Shown here piece by piece: positions 61,784-64,000 of a stretch of DNA of 64,000 nucleotides (positions within the stretch are counted from its first letter, which is position 1; every line of letters begins with the position of its first letter). The DNA lies in the NCBI GenBank assembly GCA_034687125.1, contig JAQGBZ010000310.1, positions 1 through 64,000 of the forward strand, written 5' to 3'. A program made the position numbers and the translations under genes. The stretch comes from Neelides folsomi. Taxonomy: Eukaryota > Arthropoda > Collembola > Neelipleona > Neelidae. Below the pieces are notes generated by a model. The model saw only the letters and a list, made by a program, of their open reading frames with translations. It had not been told where the DNA came from and did no database searches.

Positions 61784-64000
61784 ATGTTGATGGTTAGATT
61801 TGAACGTCCGCCCATTCACATCCAACATTTTTCAGCTCATTCAGCACCACAATTTGAGCTGAAGAGATTTAAAATGGAAAAGAAGGAAATTGAAATGGAA
61901 CCGTTTCTTCTTAAAAATTCCTTGCCGAATCTCAAAACGGATTTCCCGCTTCATTACTACGCCAAAATGGGGAACGAAGAGAAATTCGCAAAATGTTTGA
62001 ACAAGGAGAATTTGGAAGCAAAGGATGGATTTGAAAGGACGCCTTTGCATTGGGCAGCAACGTCAGGTGAAACTTTTAATACTTTATATTTTATATTTAC
62101 CGAACTATTAGACATATTTTAATAATGTAAGTAAAACAGAAAGTACAATGAATTCTATAATATAAATTACTCATAATATTAATATAAAAATTAATAATTA
62201 TCATTGGAACATTTGTAGATAATTTGGAAAATGGAGTTAAATGTTTAAAGAAATTATTGGAATTCCTCGATCCAAATAATGAATCTGTGGATTATCCAAA
62301 GTCTGACAAAGGACTAGAAATGAGGAAATTCATTGACTCAAAAGACATCAACGGTGAAGGCGGGTAAATTGAATATTAAATTCTTTACACTGTTAAACAA
62401 AGAATAGGCCGCCGCGGCCGCCAGCTGACGTCTTATTCGCTGTTTTAAGAAAATTACCCAGGAACATTTAGATGTTTGAGTTATCTTATTAAAGAGTCAA
62501 GGGTTAACATTTTCGCAGGAGAGGCAGTCAATAATATGACTTTCAACCCTTCTGTTTATCTGTTTTGAAAAGTATTTAATGTTAGCATTTAAGTATTAAA
62601 ATTTCTTAAAACAATTATCTTATTTTGCCAATCCATGTCACTTAATGTATTCATTTGTTGACTCATGTGAAGTCAAAAGTTATTGATATGATTATTAATT
62701 GATTAAGATAATTAACAATTGTAATAATTTAATATAATTGTATAGGAAATATGGAATAAAAATTTATTATTTGAATAAGCTTAATGCTATTTATTAAATT
62801 TTGATAACATTAATGCAATTTATAGGATTCATTTAGCAGCTAAAAATGGAGCAGCCGAATTTGTTGAAGAATTGCTAATAAGATCGGCAAAAGTTAACAC
62901 TTGGTATAAAAATCCATTCTGAAATATTAAAATATATTAAAATCTATGTATTTAACATTTGGATTTAAAATATGTGAATGTTATTCTAACTTGAAGTATT
63001 CATTTTTTAACTAATGTTTTTCATTTTAGTTCAAAAAGTGGAGAAGTTGCTTTAGCTTTAATTTATGAACACACCTCAAGTGCTGTTGTTCATCTTCTCG
63101 ACAAAGGCGTGGCTTTCATTCAAGATGACCTTAATGTTTCTTCTTCCGCACGGCAATATCGACTCAATTTTGAGTACAAACACCATCATAAAACTAAATT
63201 ACAATGAATTTTAACTCGTTTTCAATGGTTTTATGCAATTAAAAATTTTTATTTAGACCAATTGTGGGGAAAGTTAAAAAAGCAAATAAACGGAGATCAA
63301 AATTAAAATCCAAAGTTAAAGCAGAAGAAGAAGAAGCCCCCAAACAAGATTTAACTTTAATCTCACGCGAAACTGAACTTTTGAATTTTGTCAAAGAGGG
63401 GAGGGAAGCGATTTCTAAAGAAATCCTCACCCATCCATTGACAAGAATCTTTTTAGAATTAAAATGGAGAAGAATTCGACCTTTTTTCTATCTATCTGTT
63501 TGCTTTCATGTAATATAATTTCCTATACAAATTATTAAATTTTATGTATTATATTTTAGGTAGTTATACTTAATATTAATGTATAAAAATTTCAAACTAA
63601 TCATGAAATAGTCAATCTGGCTTGCCTTATACGGATGGTACACCATTGAGGTTTACTACGCAACGTGCCAACCTTCAAATTTAGAAGGTTCATCAGGGCG
63701 AAATTACTCATGTTGGGAATATCCTTTTGATGAGGGAGAGAGTGGGAAGGTAAATAATATAAAAACCTTGAACATTTCAAACTGATTCAATTGGCTTGTT
63801 CATTAATTATATTAAAACACTATTATTAAAATTTTGATAAATCCAAAGTTTACAATATTAGTGCTAAATTAAATCAAATGTTTTAAATATATATTTAGGA
63901 AGTTTTTGAATCTATTTGGAACGTCATCAGCAATAAAGACACGCTCCTTCGCCCAGCAATTCTTCTCATCATTTCAGTTTTCTTCTGTTCTAAAGAACTT
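61784..64000 (+). CDS. TRPA-type channel, 5' part (ankyrin repeats to early transmembrane region)
   Basis: This is a cation channel of the TRPA subfamily, used in nociception, temperature or chemical sensing in sensory neuron membranes. Seven exons join in frame and run off the window: 61784-62066, 62219-62363, 62826-62903, 63030-63173, 63257-63509, 63612-63749 and 63899-64000 (381 codons). Ankyrin motifs include FPLHYYAKMGN, TPLHWAATSDN, GIHLAAKNGAAEFVEELL and ALIYEHTSSAVVHLLDKG. A lysine-rich linker (KKANKRRSKLKSKVK) precedes the TRPA pre-S1 signature LTHPLTRIFLELKWRRIRPF, then a first membrane helix (FYLSVCFHSIWLALYGWY). Only about four ankyrin repeats are visible, fewer than in TRPA1, so painless, pyrexia or a lineage-specific TRPA is more likely. 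A later ATG at 61874 is an alternative start. The second intron holds an odd GC-rich patch. Confidence 0.85.

Noticed and set aside
1-64000. CRISPR arrays, bacterial operons, rRNA genes or integrated viral genomes
   Set aside because: No regularly spaced direct repeats, no Shine-Dalgarno-led gene strings, no rRNA-like sequence and no viral polymerase or capsid-like frames were seen.

Overview
The window reads as nuclear DNA of an arthropod. It is AT-rich, its genes are split by many short GT-AG introns, and it carries arthropod-type chemosensory genes (ionotropic receptors, a canonical gustatory receptor, an array of divergent seven-helix receptors), a beaten-path type immunoglobulin gene, a neuroligin-like gene and a TRPA-type channel. 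The divergent receptor style and the gene mixture make a non-insect hexapod such as a springtail my best guess, but no species or order is proven. Exon joins below were built by hand from splice sites, reading frame and, where present, a paralogue in the window.

Layout. 0.2-6.2 kb: two tandem ionotropic receptor genes on the minus strand; the downstream one (169-2592) is a decayed pseudogene, the upstream one (3234-6240) is intact at 614 codons and carries a 238-bp hAT-type MITE in an intron. 13.2-15.0 kb: an intact six-exon gustatory receptor (minus). 19.4-20.8 kb: the two Ig domains and GPI-anchor-like tail of a Beat family protein (minus; the signal-peptide exon was not found). 30.65-31.16 kb: an 88-residue single-pass membrane protein gene in three tiny exons (plus). 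34.0-40.35 kb: three tandem divergent GR-like genes on the minus strand, pseudo / intact / pseudo. A fourth, intact member of that family lies at 57.85-59.1 kb. 45.4-46.1 kb: a small secreted coiled-coil protein gene with a possible 5-nt microexon (plus). 53.2-57.35 kb: a nine-exon neuroligin-like adhesion protein (plus). 61.8 kb to the end: the 5' half of a TRPA-like channel (plus), cut by the window edge.

Mobile DNA consists of three copies of one palindromic MITE family (4.05, 35.8 and 39.8 kb), all inside or beside chemoreceptor genes, a 911-bp foldback element with about 240-bp inverted arms (49.6-50.5 kb), a Tc1/mariner-like relic (38.9-39.07 kb) and a possible small inverted-repeat element (2.63-2.80 kb). 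The remaining long stretches (6.2-13.2, 15-19.4, 20.8-30.6, 31.2-34, 40.4-45.4, 46.1-53.2 and 59.1-61.8 kb) hold no gene I can support. Most of them alternate AT-rich DNA with 150-300-bp GC-richer blocks that have no consistent reading frame.

Functionally the window combines peripheral chemosensation (IRs and GRs, in birth-and-death clusters), neuronal wiring and adhesion (Beat, neuroligin-like) and sensory transduction (TRPA). These genes share no operon-like organisation; their proximity is probably incidental except within each tandem receptor family.
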